A DNA stretch of 28,278 nt, taken from the NCBI GenBank assembly GCA_003513895.1, contig DOSU01000079.1, positions 25,079 to 53,356 of the forward strand, written 5' to 3'. Shown here in pieces: positions 8,619 through 15,243 of this stretch (positions within the stretch are counted from its first letter, which is position 1; each line of letters begins with the position of its first letter). Made by a program: the position numbers and the translations under genes. The stretch comes from Rikenellaceae bacterium (GTDB lineage Bacteria > Bacteroidota > Bacteroidia > Bacteroidales > UBA932). The notes beneath the pieces were generated by a model. The model was not told the DNA's origin. It saw only the letters and a list, made by a program, of their open reading frames with translations, and made no database searches.

Positions 8619-9647
8619 ATGACAATATTTAACCCCAACGAACCCGGAATTGCAAATGGAAACTACTTTGCTCTTCCTTTCAACCTTGAGGAGTCGGACA
8701 TTGCCCTTGTTTCTGTTCCGTGGGATGTAACAACTTCCTACAGGCCTGGCACCAGTAAAGGGCCTGAATCAATAATTGAAGCATCTGTTCAGATTGATCT
8801 TTTTGACCCGCTTGTACATAATGCCTGGGAGGTCAAAATTGGAACCGTTCCTACAGATAATAGAATATTAAAAGCGAATAAAAGATACCGCAAAATTGCG
8901 GAAAGTGTAATCTCCGAACTTGAAAAAGGGAAAGAACAAAAAGAGTTGAAATCCCTCCTGGATAAAGTAAACGACGCAAGCGAAGTTCTTAATAAAAGAG
9001 TATTTTCATTGTGCAAAGAGCAGATTGCGAAGGGAAAGATTACCGGAGTAGTAGGCGGAGACCATAGTGTCCCATTTGGGAATATAAAAGCAGTTTCTTC
9101 TTTATGTGAAGAGTTTGGAATTCTGCATATAGATGCGCATGCCGATCTTCGGGTTGCCTATGAAGGATTTAAGTATTCCCATGCCTCAATAATGAATAAT
9201 TCTCTTGTGGAAATCCCGCAAATTTCACAACTTACACAGGTTGGAGTTAGAGATTTCTGCCAGCAGGAGGCAGACATAATAAACTCCGATCCCAGAATCC
9301 GGTGCTTTACCGATATTGAACTTAAAAGAAATCAGTACGACGGCAAAACATGGAAGAAACAGTGTGAAGATATTCTCGCAAGCCTTCCTGCAAATGTATA
9401 TATCAGCTTTGATATAGATGGCCTCTCTCCTTCACTGTGCCCCGGAACCGGCACTCCTGTACCGGGAGGTCTTGAGTTTCGCGAGATTGACTATTTGCTT
9501 CATATGCTTTCGACTTCAAACAAAAAAATAATCGGATTTGACTTGTGCGAAGTATCCCCCAACGGGGAAAATGACTGGGACTCAAATGTTGGAGCCAGGA
9601 TTCTGTACAAGTTGTGCCTGTATACGAGTTTAAATCAAAAAAAATAG
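8619..9647 (+). CDS. Ureohydrolase of the agmatinase/arginase family
   Basis: A 342-residue binuclear manganese hydrolase. All six expected metal ligands are visible: H149 in GGDHS, D172, H174 and D176 in HIDAHAD, and D265 and D267 in SFDIDG. The loop CPGTGTPVPGG after the last ligands is typical of agmatinase-type members (agmatine to putrescine and urea). Related members act on arginine, formiminoglutamate or guanidine compounds, so the substrate is not settled. It is slightly longer than E. coli SpeB (about 306 aa), with an insertion around residues 95-130. It is the first gene of an operon with nhaA (12-nt gap), an FKBP lipoprotein and a DUF3127 protein. The ATG at 8619 is preceded by the purine-rich GAAAAAGAG, a weak ribosome site normal for this phylum. 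Confidence 0.85.
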   Translation: MTIFNPNEPGIANGNYFALPFNLEESDIALVSVPWDVTTSYRPGTSKGPESIIEASVQIDLFDPLVHNAWEVKIGTVPTDNRILKANKRYRKIAESVISELEKGKEQKELKSLLDKVNDASEVLNKRVFSLCKEQIAKGKITGVVGGDHSVPFGNIKAVSSLCEEFGILHIDAHADLRVAYEGFKYSHASIMNNSLVEIPQISQLTQVGVRDFCQQEADIINSDPRIRCFTDIELKRNQYDGKTWKKQCEDILASLPANVYISFDIDGLSPSLCPGTGTPVPGGLEFREIDYLLHMLSTSNKKIIGFDLCEVSPNGENDWDSNVGARILYKLCLYTSLNQKK

Positions 9648-9659
9648 TTATTTCGTTCT

Positions 9660-11015
9660 ATGAGTGTCATAACAACAATCAGAAGGGACAGGCGGCAGGA
9701 ACTTCGAAATATTTTCTCTACTTTTTTCAGGAACTCATCCACCGGAGGAATAGTTCTAATATTTTGTGCAATTGCAGCTTTAGTAATTGCCAATGTTCCG
9801 CAATTTGCCTTTCTTCAGGACCTTCTGTATCAATATGCCGGTTTCTCTATTGGAAGTTACAAGTTTGAATTGTCCATCATTCACTGGATAAATGATGGCC
9901 TCATGGCAATTTTCTTTCTGGTTGTTGGGCTTGAAATCAAAAGAGAGGTTCTCGTTGGGGAACTCTCTTCTGTTAGACAGGCATCTCTGCCAATTATTGC
10001 AGCTGTTGGAGGAATGGTAATCCCGGCACTTATTTTTCTATATTTTAACATAGGAACTGAAAGTCAGAACGGATGGGGTATTCCAATGGCAACAGATATT
10101 GCTTTTGCACTTGGTATCCTTTCTTTACTGGGAAAAAGAGTCCCAACTTCTTTGAAGATTTTCCTTACAGCCCTGGCAATCGTGGATGACCTGGGTGCAA
10201 TTATTGTGCTCGCAATATTTTATCCTACACATGCACTTGATTTCCAATTGTTGCTTTACGCTTCTCTAATAATTGCCCTGCTGATCTTTTTTAACAGAAT
10301 GAATGTCAGAAATCCGCTTTTTTATATAGTCCCCGGAATTGTCTTATGGTTCCTCATACTTGGATCAGGAATTCATGCAACTATTGCCGGAGTTCTTCTG
10401 GCTATGACTATACCAGGAAAAAACACTATAAACGAAGTGAGGTTTTTAGTGGGGACAAGATTCCTTTTAAACAAATTCAGTGCTGCCAGCAACCATAAAG
10501 TTTCTGTGCTGTCAAATCCTGTTCAGCAACAGGTAATTCACAATCTTCACAACAAGCTTAAGCAGGTTCATCCTGTGATGTTAAGGTTTGAGCACGCCCT
10601 TCACCCCTGGGTCACATTTATTATTATGCCTGTTTTTGCGCTGGCAAATGCAGGTGTGATTCTTAATGCAAAAATCTTCAATCCGCCTTTTGAACCAATT
10701 ATTCCGGGAATATTTTTCGGACTTTTATTTGGAAAACCCCTTGGGATTTTCTTCGCCAGTTGGTTGGCTGTCAAGCTAAAAATTGCAGAACTGCCTGCTG
10801 AAATGAAATGGAGTCAGATATTTTCCGTTGGCATTATTGCTGGAATTGGATTTACAATGTCTATATTTATCGATAATTTGGCCTTTACGGATCCAGCAAT
10901 TATTGATACAGGGAAAGTTACAATACTTGGCACCTCATTTATAGCTGCAGTTATTGGACTTTTGGCAATTTATATAACCACTAAAGATAAAACCACAAAA
11001 ATAATTAACAAATGA
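9660..11015 (+). CDS. nhaA: Na+/H+ antiporter NhaA
   Basis: A 451-residue inner-membrane antiporter that exchanges protons for sodium, for pH and salt homeostasis. The family hallmarks are present: MATDIAFALG with D146 (counterpart of E. coli D133), and AIVDDLGAI with D176-D177 (counterparts of the ion-binding D163-D164). The C-terminal IFSVGIIAGIGFTMSIFI is the conserved GIGFTMS helix. It has about twelve hydrophobic helices. It is longer than E. coli NhaA (388 aa), mainly from a roughly 60-residue loop (about residues 260-320, containing NKFSAASNHK and NLHNKLKQVHP). Such a loop occurs in many Bacteroidota homologues. The gene begins 12 nt after the ureohydrolase stop, and its TGA overlaps the next gene's ATG (ATGA). 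Confidence 0.95.
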   Translation: MSVITTIRRDRRQELRNIFSTFFRNSSTGGIVLIFCAIAALVIANVPQFAFLQDLLYQYAGFSIGSYKFELSIIHWINDGLMAIFFLVVGLEIKREVLVGELSSVRQASLPIIAAVGGMVIPALIFLYFNIGTESQNGWGIPMATDIAFALGILSLLGKRVPTSLKIFLTALAIVDDLGAIIVLAIFYPTHALDFQLLLYASLIIALLIFFNRMNVRNPLFYIVPGIVLWFLILGSGIHATIAGVLLAMTIPGKNTINEVRFLVGTRFLLNKFSAASNHKVSVLSNPVQQQVIHNLHNKLKQVHPVMLRFEHALHPWVTFIIMPVFALANAGVILNAKIFNPPFEPIIPGIFFGLLFGKPLGIFFASWLAVKLKIAELPAEMKWSQIFSVGIIAGIGFTMSIFIDNLAFTDPAIIDTGKVTILGTSFIAAVIGLLAIYITTKDKTTKIINK

Positions 11016-11734
11016 AAACAATTAAATCTATCGTCATCGTTGCACTAGCTCTTATTATCATTTCGTCTTGCGGCGAAAAGAAGAGTTCATCCGTTCTGGT
11101 ACCTAAGGCACTTACCGATTCTGCAAGTTATGCAGTTGGAGTATCTTTTGGAACTATGCTTAAAAACTCAAACTTTGGCGAACTTAACTATGCCGAACTT
11201 ACAAAAGCTATCAAAGCCGTAATGGAAGGAAAAGAGCTTAAAGTTAATGAAGCAGTTGCAAATCAGGTTATTCAAAGATACCTGGCAAAAAGAGCAGAAG
11301 CAACAGCTGCCGAAAATAAGGAAAAAGGCGAAAAATTTCTTGCCGATAACAAAACCAAAGACAGTGTAATGACAACTGAAAGCGGTCTTCAGTATAAGAT
11401 TATCAATCCGGGTTCAGATCTTAAACCGGCTCTTGAAGATACTGTTTCTGTTTTTTACAGAGGTACACTTTTGGACGGAAAAGAGTTTGACACATCGTAT
11501 GGCAACCCTGAACCAGTAAAATTCCCTGTAAACGCAGTTATTGCCGGATGGGGAGAAGGTATCAGACTAATTGGCGAAGGCGGCAAAATTAAACTTTATA
11601 TCCCTGGTGAACTGGCATATGGAGCACAACAGGCAGGTCCACTAGTAGGCCCTAACTCTACACTTATTTTTGATGTTGAACTTGTGAAAGTGAACAAAGC
11701 TGTAGCTGTTGACTCAACTCTAATTAAAAAATAG
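11012..11734 (+). CDS. FKBP-type peptidyl-prolyl isomerase, lipoprotein
   Basis: A 240-residue lipoprotein. The signal peptide MKTIKSIVIVALALIIISSC ends in a lipobox with the lipidated cysteine at residue 20. A helical N-terminal dimerisation-like region (about 35-115), as in FkpA/Mip-type proteins, follows. The FKBP domain (about 125-232) contains SGLQYKIINPG, DTVSVFYRGTLLDGKEFDTS, VIAGWGEGIRLIGEGGKIKLYIP, LAYGAQQAG and STLIFDVELVKV. It would assist folding of envelope proteins in the periplasm, anchored to a membrane. The aromatic core typical of active FKBPs (Y in VFYRG, FD, W in AGW, Y in LAYG, F in IFDVEL) is present, so it is probably catalytic. Its ATG overlaps the nhaA stop and the next gene begins 2 nt downstream. 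Confidence 0.92.
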   Translation: MKTIKSIVIVALALIIISSCGEKKSSSVLVPKALTDSASYAVGVSFGTMLKNSNFGELNYAELTKAIKAVMEGKELKVNEAVANQVIQRYLAKRAEATAAENKEKGEKFLADNKTKDSVMTTESGLQYKIINPGSDLKPALEDTVSVFYRGTLLDGKEFDTSYGNPEPVKFPVNAVIAGWGEGIRLIGEGGKIKLYIPGELAYGAQQAGPLVGPNSTLIFDVELVKVNKAVAVDSTLIKK

Positions 11735-11736
11735 GG

Positions 11737-12105
11737 ATGGCACTTGATCTAGTCGGAAAAGTCATCAAAAAATTACCTGTTCAATCCGGTACAAGTGCAA
11801 GAGGAGACTGGAGCAAACAGGAGTTTATAATTGAGACTCAGGAAAACTTTCCCAGGAAAATCTGCATGAATGTCTGGGGGTCAGAAAAAGTTGAAGAACT
11901 TTCAAAATTCAAAGACGGAGAAAATCTTAAAATCTCTGTAAACATAGAATCAAGAGAATTCAACAACAGGTGGTATACCGATATAAGAGCATGGAAAATT
12001 GATCGTTTAGAAGACGGCGGAAGTAATATCCAATCTGTCGACCCAATGAATTCACCTGTTGATTTTCCTTCGGGAGATGCGGGAGAAGATGATCTTCCTT
12101 TCTAA
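11737..12105 (+). CDS. DUF3127 OB-fold protein with SSB-like acidic C-terminus
   Basis: A 122-residue protein matching the DUF3127 family of Bacteroidota, which has no assigned function. Residues 1-90 (LVGKVIKKLPVQSG, WSKQEFIIETQE, NVWGSEKVEELSKFK, RWYTDIRAWKIDRLE) have the strand pattern of a single OB-fold. A polar linker of about 20 residues (GSNIQSVDPMNSPVDFPSGD) leads to the final residues GEDDLPF. That closing motif closely resembles the DDDIPF tip by which single-stranded-DNA-binding proteins recruit RecQ, RecO, PriA and other partners. A nucleic-acid role is therefore reasonable but unproven. It is the last gene of the 8619-12105 operon, starts 2 nt after the FKBP stop and is followed by a terminator. 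Confidence 0.85.
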   Translation: MALDLVGKVIKKLPVQSGTSARGDWSKQEFIIETQENFPRKICMNVWGSEKVEELSKFKDGENLKISVNIESREFNNRWYTDIRAWKIDRLEDGGSNIQSVDPMNSPVDFPSGDAGEDDLPF

Positions 12106-12118
12106 GTTCTTTAACTGA

Positions 12119-12158
12119 ATAAAAGAGGCAAGCCCTAAAGGTTTGCCTCTTTTATTAT
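12119..12158. terminator. Bidirectional intrinsic terminator between DUF3127 and miaA
   Basis: A 14-bp stem with one G-U pair: AAAAGAGGCAAGCC (12121-12134), loop CTAAA, GGTTTGCCTCTTTT (12140-12153). T-rich sequence follows on the plus strand and the A-run becomes a U-run on the minus strand. It serves both converging operons. The right arm encodes the last residues of MiaA, and the miaA stop lies in the loop. Confidence 0.9.
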
Positions 12159-13016
12159 ATCCACATGAGAGGTAACATCTTTATCCCGCCTCCACCATGT
12201 CATTTGCCTCTTGGCATATCTCCTGGAATTCCTCTTTATGAGGTCAACAGCCTCCTTCAAAGCAATTTTTCCATCGAGATAATCAAAAAGTTCTCTGTAT
12301 CCCACGGTTTTAAGGGCGGATAAATGTTTAAACGGAAGAAGACCTCTTACTTCATCCAATAGGCCGTCTTTCATCATTTTATCGACTCTCCTGTCTATCC
12401 TTTCGTAAAGTTCGGCTCTGGGCCTTTCCAAAAGTCTCTTCTCAATAATGAACGGTCTCTGTTTTGCGCAATCTTTCTTAAACGAAGAAAATTTCCTTCC
12501 GGTTTGCAAAGTCACCTCCAGGGCACGGACGACTCTTTGACTATTGGCAATATCAATCGAATCGTAGCTTTCTCTGTCCAAAAGCTTAAGCTCTCCTCTT
12601 AATGATTCAATGCCTTCCTTTGACAGCTTTTCCATAATTGATTCTCTCAACTCAAGATCGGCAGGCGGGAAATCATCTATGCCATAACAAAGAGCATCTG
12701 CATAGAGACCGGACCCTCCTACTGCAACAAGAGTGTCATATGTTTTGAATAATTCATTGATTAATTCAAGCGCTTCAACTTCATAAAGGCCGGCAGTATA
12801 GTGACTTATAACCGAATGTGAAAATATAAAGTAGTGTTTTACCCGCTTTAATTGTTCTTTATCCGGCGGAGCTGTCCCTATTTTGAGCTCTTTATATATT
12901 TGGCGGGAATCACAAGAAATTATTGGACAACTGTATTTTTCGGCCAGGGAGATGCTGTAGTCGGTTTTGCCGCTTGCTGTTGGCCCAACAATTAAGATTA
13001 GTTTTTTTTTTACCAT
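12135..13016 (-). CDS. miaA: tRNA dimethylallyltransferase MiaA
   Basis: A 293-residue enzyme that transfers a dimethylallyl group to N6 of A37 in tRNAs reading UNN codons. Visible: P-loop GPTASGKT (11-18), ISCDSRQIYKEL (substrate-binding D and the conserved S/R, about 34-45), IGTAPP, VGGSGLYADAL, and the anticodon-loop-binding region ending in the conserved YAKRQMTWWRRD. The usual family length is about 300-316, so it is complete. Its ATG overlaps the stop of the upstream PRiA4_ORF3-type gene (TGATG). The stop codon TAG at 12135-12137 lies in the loop of the terminator hairpin. It is the last gene of the 14558-12135 operon. Confidence 0.96.
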   Translation of the reverse strand: MVKKKLILIVGPTASGKTDYSISLAEKYSCPIISCDSRQIYKELKIGTAPPDKEQLKRVKHYFIFSHSVISHYTAGLYEVEALELINELFKTYDTLVAVGGSGLYADALCYGIDDFPPADLELRESIMEKLSKEGIESLRGELKLLDRESYDSIDIANSQRVVRALEVTLQTGRKFSSFKKDCAKQRPFIIEKRLLERPRAELYERIDRRVDKMMKDGLLDEVRGLLPFKHLSALKTVGYRELFDYLDGKIALKEAVDLIKRNSRRYAKRQMTWWRRDKDVTSHVDIIKEANL

Positions 13017-13501
13017 CAGGCAATTTCTTCACCTTCCGGCAATTCTCCACTTTCAAAAAGAATATCCGATTCATGTCCCGGTATTAAAGGGTCAAAATCG
13101 TCATAGTTGTCCGAGAATTGGTCTGGGTTTCTTCCTCTTTCGGCAACCAGTCTTGGGTAAGACCTTCTTGCCAAAGGCTCTTCGGTGGCTAAAAAATCAA
13201 GTCTGATACTCCTTTCTTTAAAGGTTTCGTATACATAATTGAGAACAAACTCCCCTTTTTTTGCTGCACTTTCAACTGAAATTTTATCCATTGGCCCGTC
13301 TCCCATATCAAAGAGGCCATATTCGGCTTTTATTTTGTTCTCTTTAGAGATACTCCTGAAAATTACAATCTGGTCCGGGGCAAAGCCTAAATCTGTTTGG
13401 AGAAATCGGTGAAAAGAGTAAAGTGAGGTTTCGCCCTTAACTTCATACTCTCTCATGAAAATCTTATTACCTTCAATTGTGGCTTTGAATCTGTATACCA
13501 T
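13016..13501 (-). CDS. PRiA4_ORF3-like protein (IS1096 TnpR-passenger family)
   Basis: A 161-residue protein starting MVYRFKATIEGNKIFMREYEV with later FLQTDLGFAPDQIVIF, then LFDMGDGPMDKI and FVLNYVYETFKERSIRL. The early 'y.fkvtl.....vwR' strand, 'lh..iq..fg...dh...F' pattern and 'y.YD.gd.....i.l' pattern are those of the plasmid pRiA4b ORF-3-like family, sometimes labelled 'IS1096 element passenger TnpR'. The function is not known and no transposase or terminal repeat is near, so the mobile-element name should not be taken literally. The C-terminal 40 residues are acidic and probably flexible (ending ELPEGEEIA). It sits 4 nt after the LuxC-family gene and overlaps miaA by one base, so all three are probably one transcript. 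Confidence 0.75.
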   Translation of the reverse strand: MVYRFKATIEGNKIFMREYEVKGETSLYSFHRFLQTDLGFAPDQIVIFRSISKENKIKAEYGLFDMGDGPMDKISVESAAKKGEFVLNYVYETFKERSIRLDFLATEEPLARRSYPRLVAERGRNPDQFSDNYDDFDPLIPGHESDILFESGELPEGEEIA

Positions 13502-13505
13502 TTCT

Positions 13506-14558
13506 TTAATTCTTTATACGAATATAGCAATTATTTAAAAGAAAGTCAAGGGTATTTATGTTATCGGCATAATCTGTAAGGGATGGAAACTGACCTCTGC
13601 CAAAGGGGATAAATCCGGATTTTTCTTTTTTACAGAGTTTTACCTGTATATAATCTGAATTTTTTTCAATAAAAAACTCTAAATATTCGGGCGATGAATA
13701 ATGTACAATATTTACAACCGATAAAGGTGGAGGGAAAACAACTCCTTCATTAAGAAGGAAAAAACCACCGTCAATAAAATGCTCGTTCCTCATTTTAAAT
13801 ATTGCCCTATTGTATCTGTATGCAGAATAAAAATCCTTATTGTCCGCGAAATTCGAGTAGCGTCCTGCAGAATTAATTAATGGCATAAATGAATAGTTTT
13901 CAGGAACAAGAAGTGTACTCACATTCCTGCAACCCATGCCATAGTAAAGAAACATGTCATCAGCAAGTGAATCCAACTGGCGTTGGTTTTCCGTTCCATC
14001 TAAAAGAGCAAGTCCCGACCTTGTGCCCCTGAGCAGTCTGGGTATATTATCATAATATCCTCCAATTTTAATTATTGCCTCATCGGTACCGGTAGCAATA
14101 AGAACATTGGCTGCCTTTGAGATTTCTTCCACAAACTTTACTCTCTCTTTCCAGAAAGGATTGATAATACAAAGAGTATCAAACAGAGAAGGAAGAAGCA
14201 GACTGTCTTTTCCGGACAGCTTTATCTCAAGCCTGTATCCTGCAGCAAGGCCACACAAAAAGTCATGAAAACCAACCAGTGGTATGTTTCCTGCCATTAC
14301 AATACCTGCAACATTATCTCTTTCAATTGATGACTTAATAACAGGTTGTATCCATTCCTGAAGTTTCGAACTTTTCAGGAACATATCGCTTATAGCATGC
14401 AAAGAGTGCATTTGCATCTCAATAGTAAAAAGCGGATTTAACTGAAAAGAACGATCGATTGCTTCTTTGAGCAGGTTTTTTGAACACAAATCATTAAGGC
14501 AGGAATCTATCTCATTTCCAAGCCTCGACATATCTTTTATAAAATGTTCGCAATACAT
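13506..14558 (-). CDS. LuxC-family acyl-CoA reductase
   Basis: A 350-residue protein with an aldehyde-dehydrogenase-like fold of the LuxC type, annotated widely in Bacteroidota as acyl-CoA reductase. Supporting motifs are AGNIPLVGFHDFLCGLAAGY (the first half of the nucleotide-binding region), KLSGKDS, IATGTDEAI, and GMGCRNVS with the probable thioester-forming cysteine C210. LuxC reduces an activated fatty acid to the aldehyde with NADPH, but no luxD, luxE or luciferase gene is present, so the physiological substrate is unknown. It is shorter than Vibrio LuxC (about 480 aa), as usual in this phylum. The ATG at 14558 lies 4 nt after a perfect -7 element, so either the message is leaderless or the true start is Met10 at 14531. 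It is first in an operon with the PRiA4_ORF3-type gene and miaA. Confidence 0.82.
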   Translation of the reverse strand: MYCEHFIKDMSRLGNEIDSCLNDLCSKNLLKEAIDRSFQLNPLFTIEMQMHSLHAISDMFLKSSKLQEWIQPVIKSSIERDNVAGIVMAGNIPLVGFHDFLCGLAAGYRLEIKLSGKDSLLLPSLFDTLCIINPFWKERVKFVEEISKAANVLIATGTDEAIIKIGGYYDNIPRLLRGTRSGLALLDGTENQRQLDSLADDMFLYYGMGCRNVSTLLVPENYSFMPLINSAGRYSNFADNKDFYSAYRYNRAIFKMRNEHFIDGGFFLLNEGVVFPPPLSVVNIVHYSSPEYLEFFIEKNSDYIQVKLCKKEKSGFIPFGRGQFPSLTDYADNINTLDFLLNNCYIRIKN

Positions 14559-14590
14559 TTTGCAAAATTAGCAAAAAGGGGCTAATTTTA
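14559..14590 (+). promoter_or_regulatory. Divergent promoter of the yigZ-pyrBI operon
   Basis: TTTG (14559-14562), a 20-nt spacer, and TAATTTTA (14583-14590), which is 7 of 8 consensus positions. It predicts a start near 14595 and a leader of about 16 nt before the ATG at 14612. It interlocks with the minus-strand promoter, so the two probably compete. Confidence 0.55.
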
Positions 14591-14595
14591 CCAAA
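14563..14595 (-). promoter_or_regulatory. Bacteroidota-type promoter of the LuxC-family operon
   Basis: On the minus strand TTTG (14592-14595), a 21-nt spacer, and TAATTTTG (14563-14570): a complete consensus match. The predicted start of transcription is near 14556-14559, at the annotated ATG. It shares nearly all its bases with the divergent promoter of yigZ. Confidence 0.75.
14564..14589. repeat. 9-bp perfect inverted repeat spanning both -7 elements
   Basis: AAAATTAGC (14564-14572), an 8-nt spacer, and GCTAATTTT (14581-14589). Each arm covers one of the two divergent -7 boxes. It may be an operator for a dimeric regulator, or simply the product of two similar -7 boxes facing apart; the extra GC base pairs beyond the box favour the first slightly. 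Confidence 0.6.
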
Positions 14596-14611
14596 AGCAT
14601 TCAATTGCGAC

Positions 14612-15223
14612 ATGAGCGAAATAACCTCCTCAGATTCCTATAAATCAATATCAAAACCATCTACGGGCATATATAAAGAGCTTGGCAGTAAATTTCTCTC
14701 TTATGCATACCCGGTAATCTGTGAGGAGGAAACAAAGGAGTTGGTCCATAACATTAAAAAGAGTCACTTCGATGCAAAGCATCACTGCTTTGCATACAGG
14801 ATAGGGATTAGAGGAGATTTGTGGAGGGTAAACGACGACGGCGAACCCTCTTCATCTGCAGGAAAACCCATTTACGGACAATTGCTTTCAAAAGAGCTCA
14901 GTGATATATTGATTATTGTTGTTCGTTACTTTGGAGGAACTAAACTTGGGATACCGGGCCTTATAAGAGCATACCGCAGTGCTGCAGCAGACGCCATTGC
15001 AAATTCCGAAATTATTGAAAAGAGAGCCGGAGAGATTATTTCATTTAACTTTGAATATTTCCAGATAAACCAGATAATGAAGCTTCTAAAAGACTATGCT
15101 CCTGATGTGCTGGAGCAGAATTTCGACAACATCTGCACAATTAAAACAAGAGTAAGACTTAACGATCTTAATGCTTTTGTCTTTAGTTTACTGGAAATAG
15201 AGGGGGTTTCAATTATAAAATAA
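14612..15223 (+). CDS. yigZ: YigZ/IMPACT family protein
   Basis: A 203-residue member of the YigZ (UPF0029/IMPACT) family. Conserved parts are KKSHFDAKHHCFAYRI, DDGEPSSSAGKPI, and VVRYFGGTKLGIPGLIRAY (YFGGTKLG at 106-113). A C-terminal domain with the ferredoxin-like fold typical of bacterial members follows. Eukaryotic IMPACT modulates Gcn2 in translation; the bacterial role is unclear, with nucleic-acid or translation-factor binding suggested by the fold. The length matches E. coli YigZ (about 204 aa). It starts an operon with pyrB and pyrI (20-nt gap to pyrB) from the promoter at 14559-14590. Confidence 0.92.
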   Translation: MSEITSSDSYKSISKPSTGIYKELGSKFLSYAYPVICEEETKELVHNIKKSHFDAKHHCFAYRIGIRGDLWRVNDDGEPSSSAGKPIYGQLLSKELSDILIIVVRYFGGTKLGIPGLIRAYRSAAADAIANSEIIEKRAGEIISFNFEYFQINQIMKLLKDYAPDVLEQNFDNICTIKTRVRLNDLNAFVFSLLEIEGVSIIK

Positions 15224-15243
15224 CAAAATATAAAATTTTACAT

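Noticed and set aside
13016..13501. Family name 'IS1096 TnpR passenger' as a sign of a mobile element
   Set aside because: No transposase, terminal inverted repeats or target duplications are nearby, and the gene is locked into an operon with miaA by a one-base overlap.
15224..15243. Attenuator or leader peptide before pyrB, as in E. coli pyrBI
   Set aside because: Only 20 AT-rich bases separate yigZ from pyrB, with no hairpin or short coding sequence.
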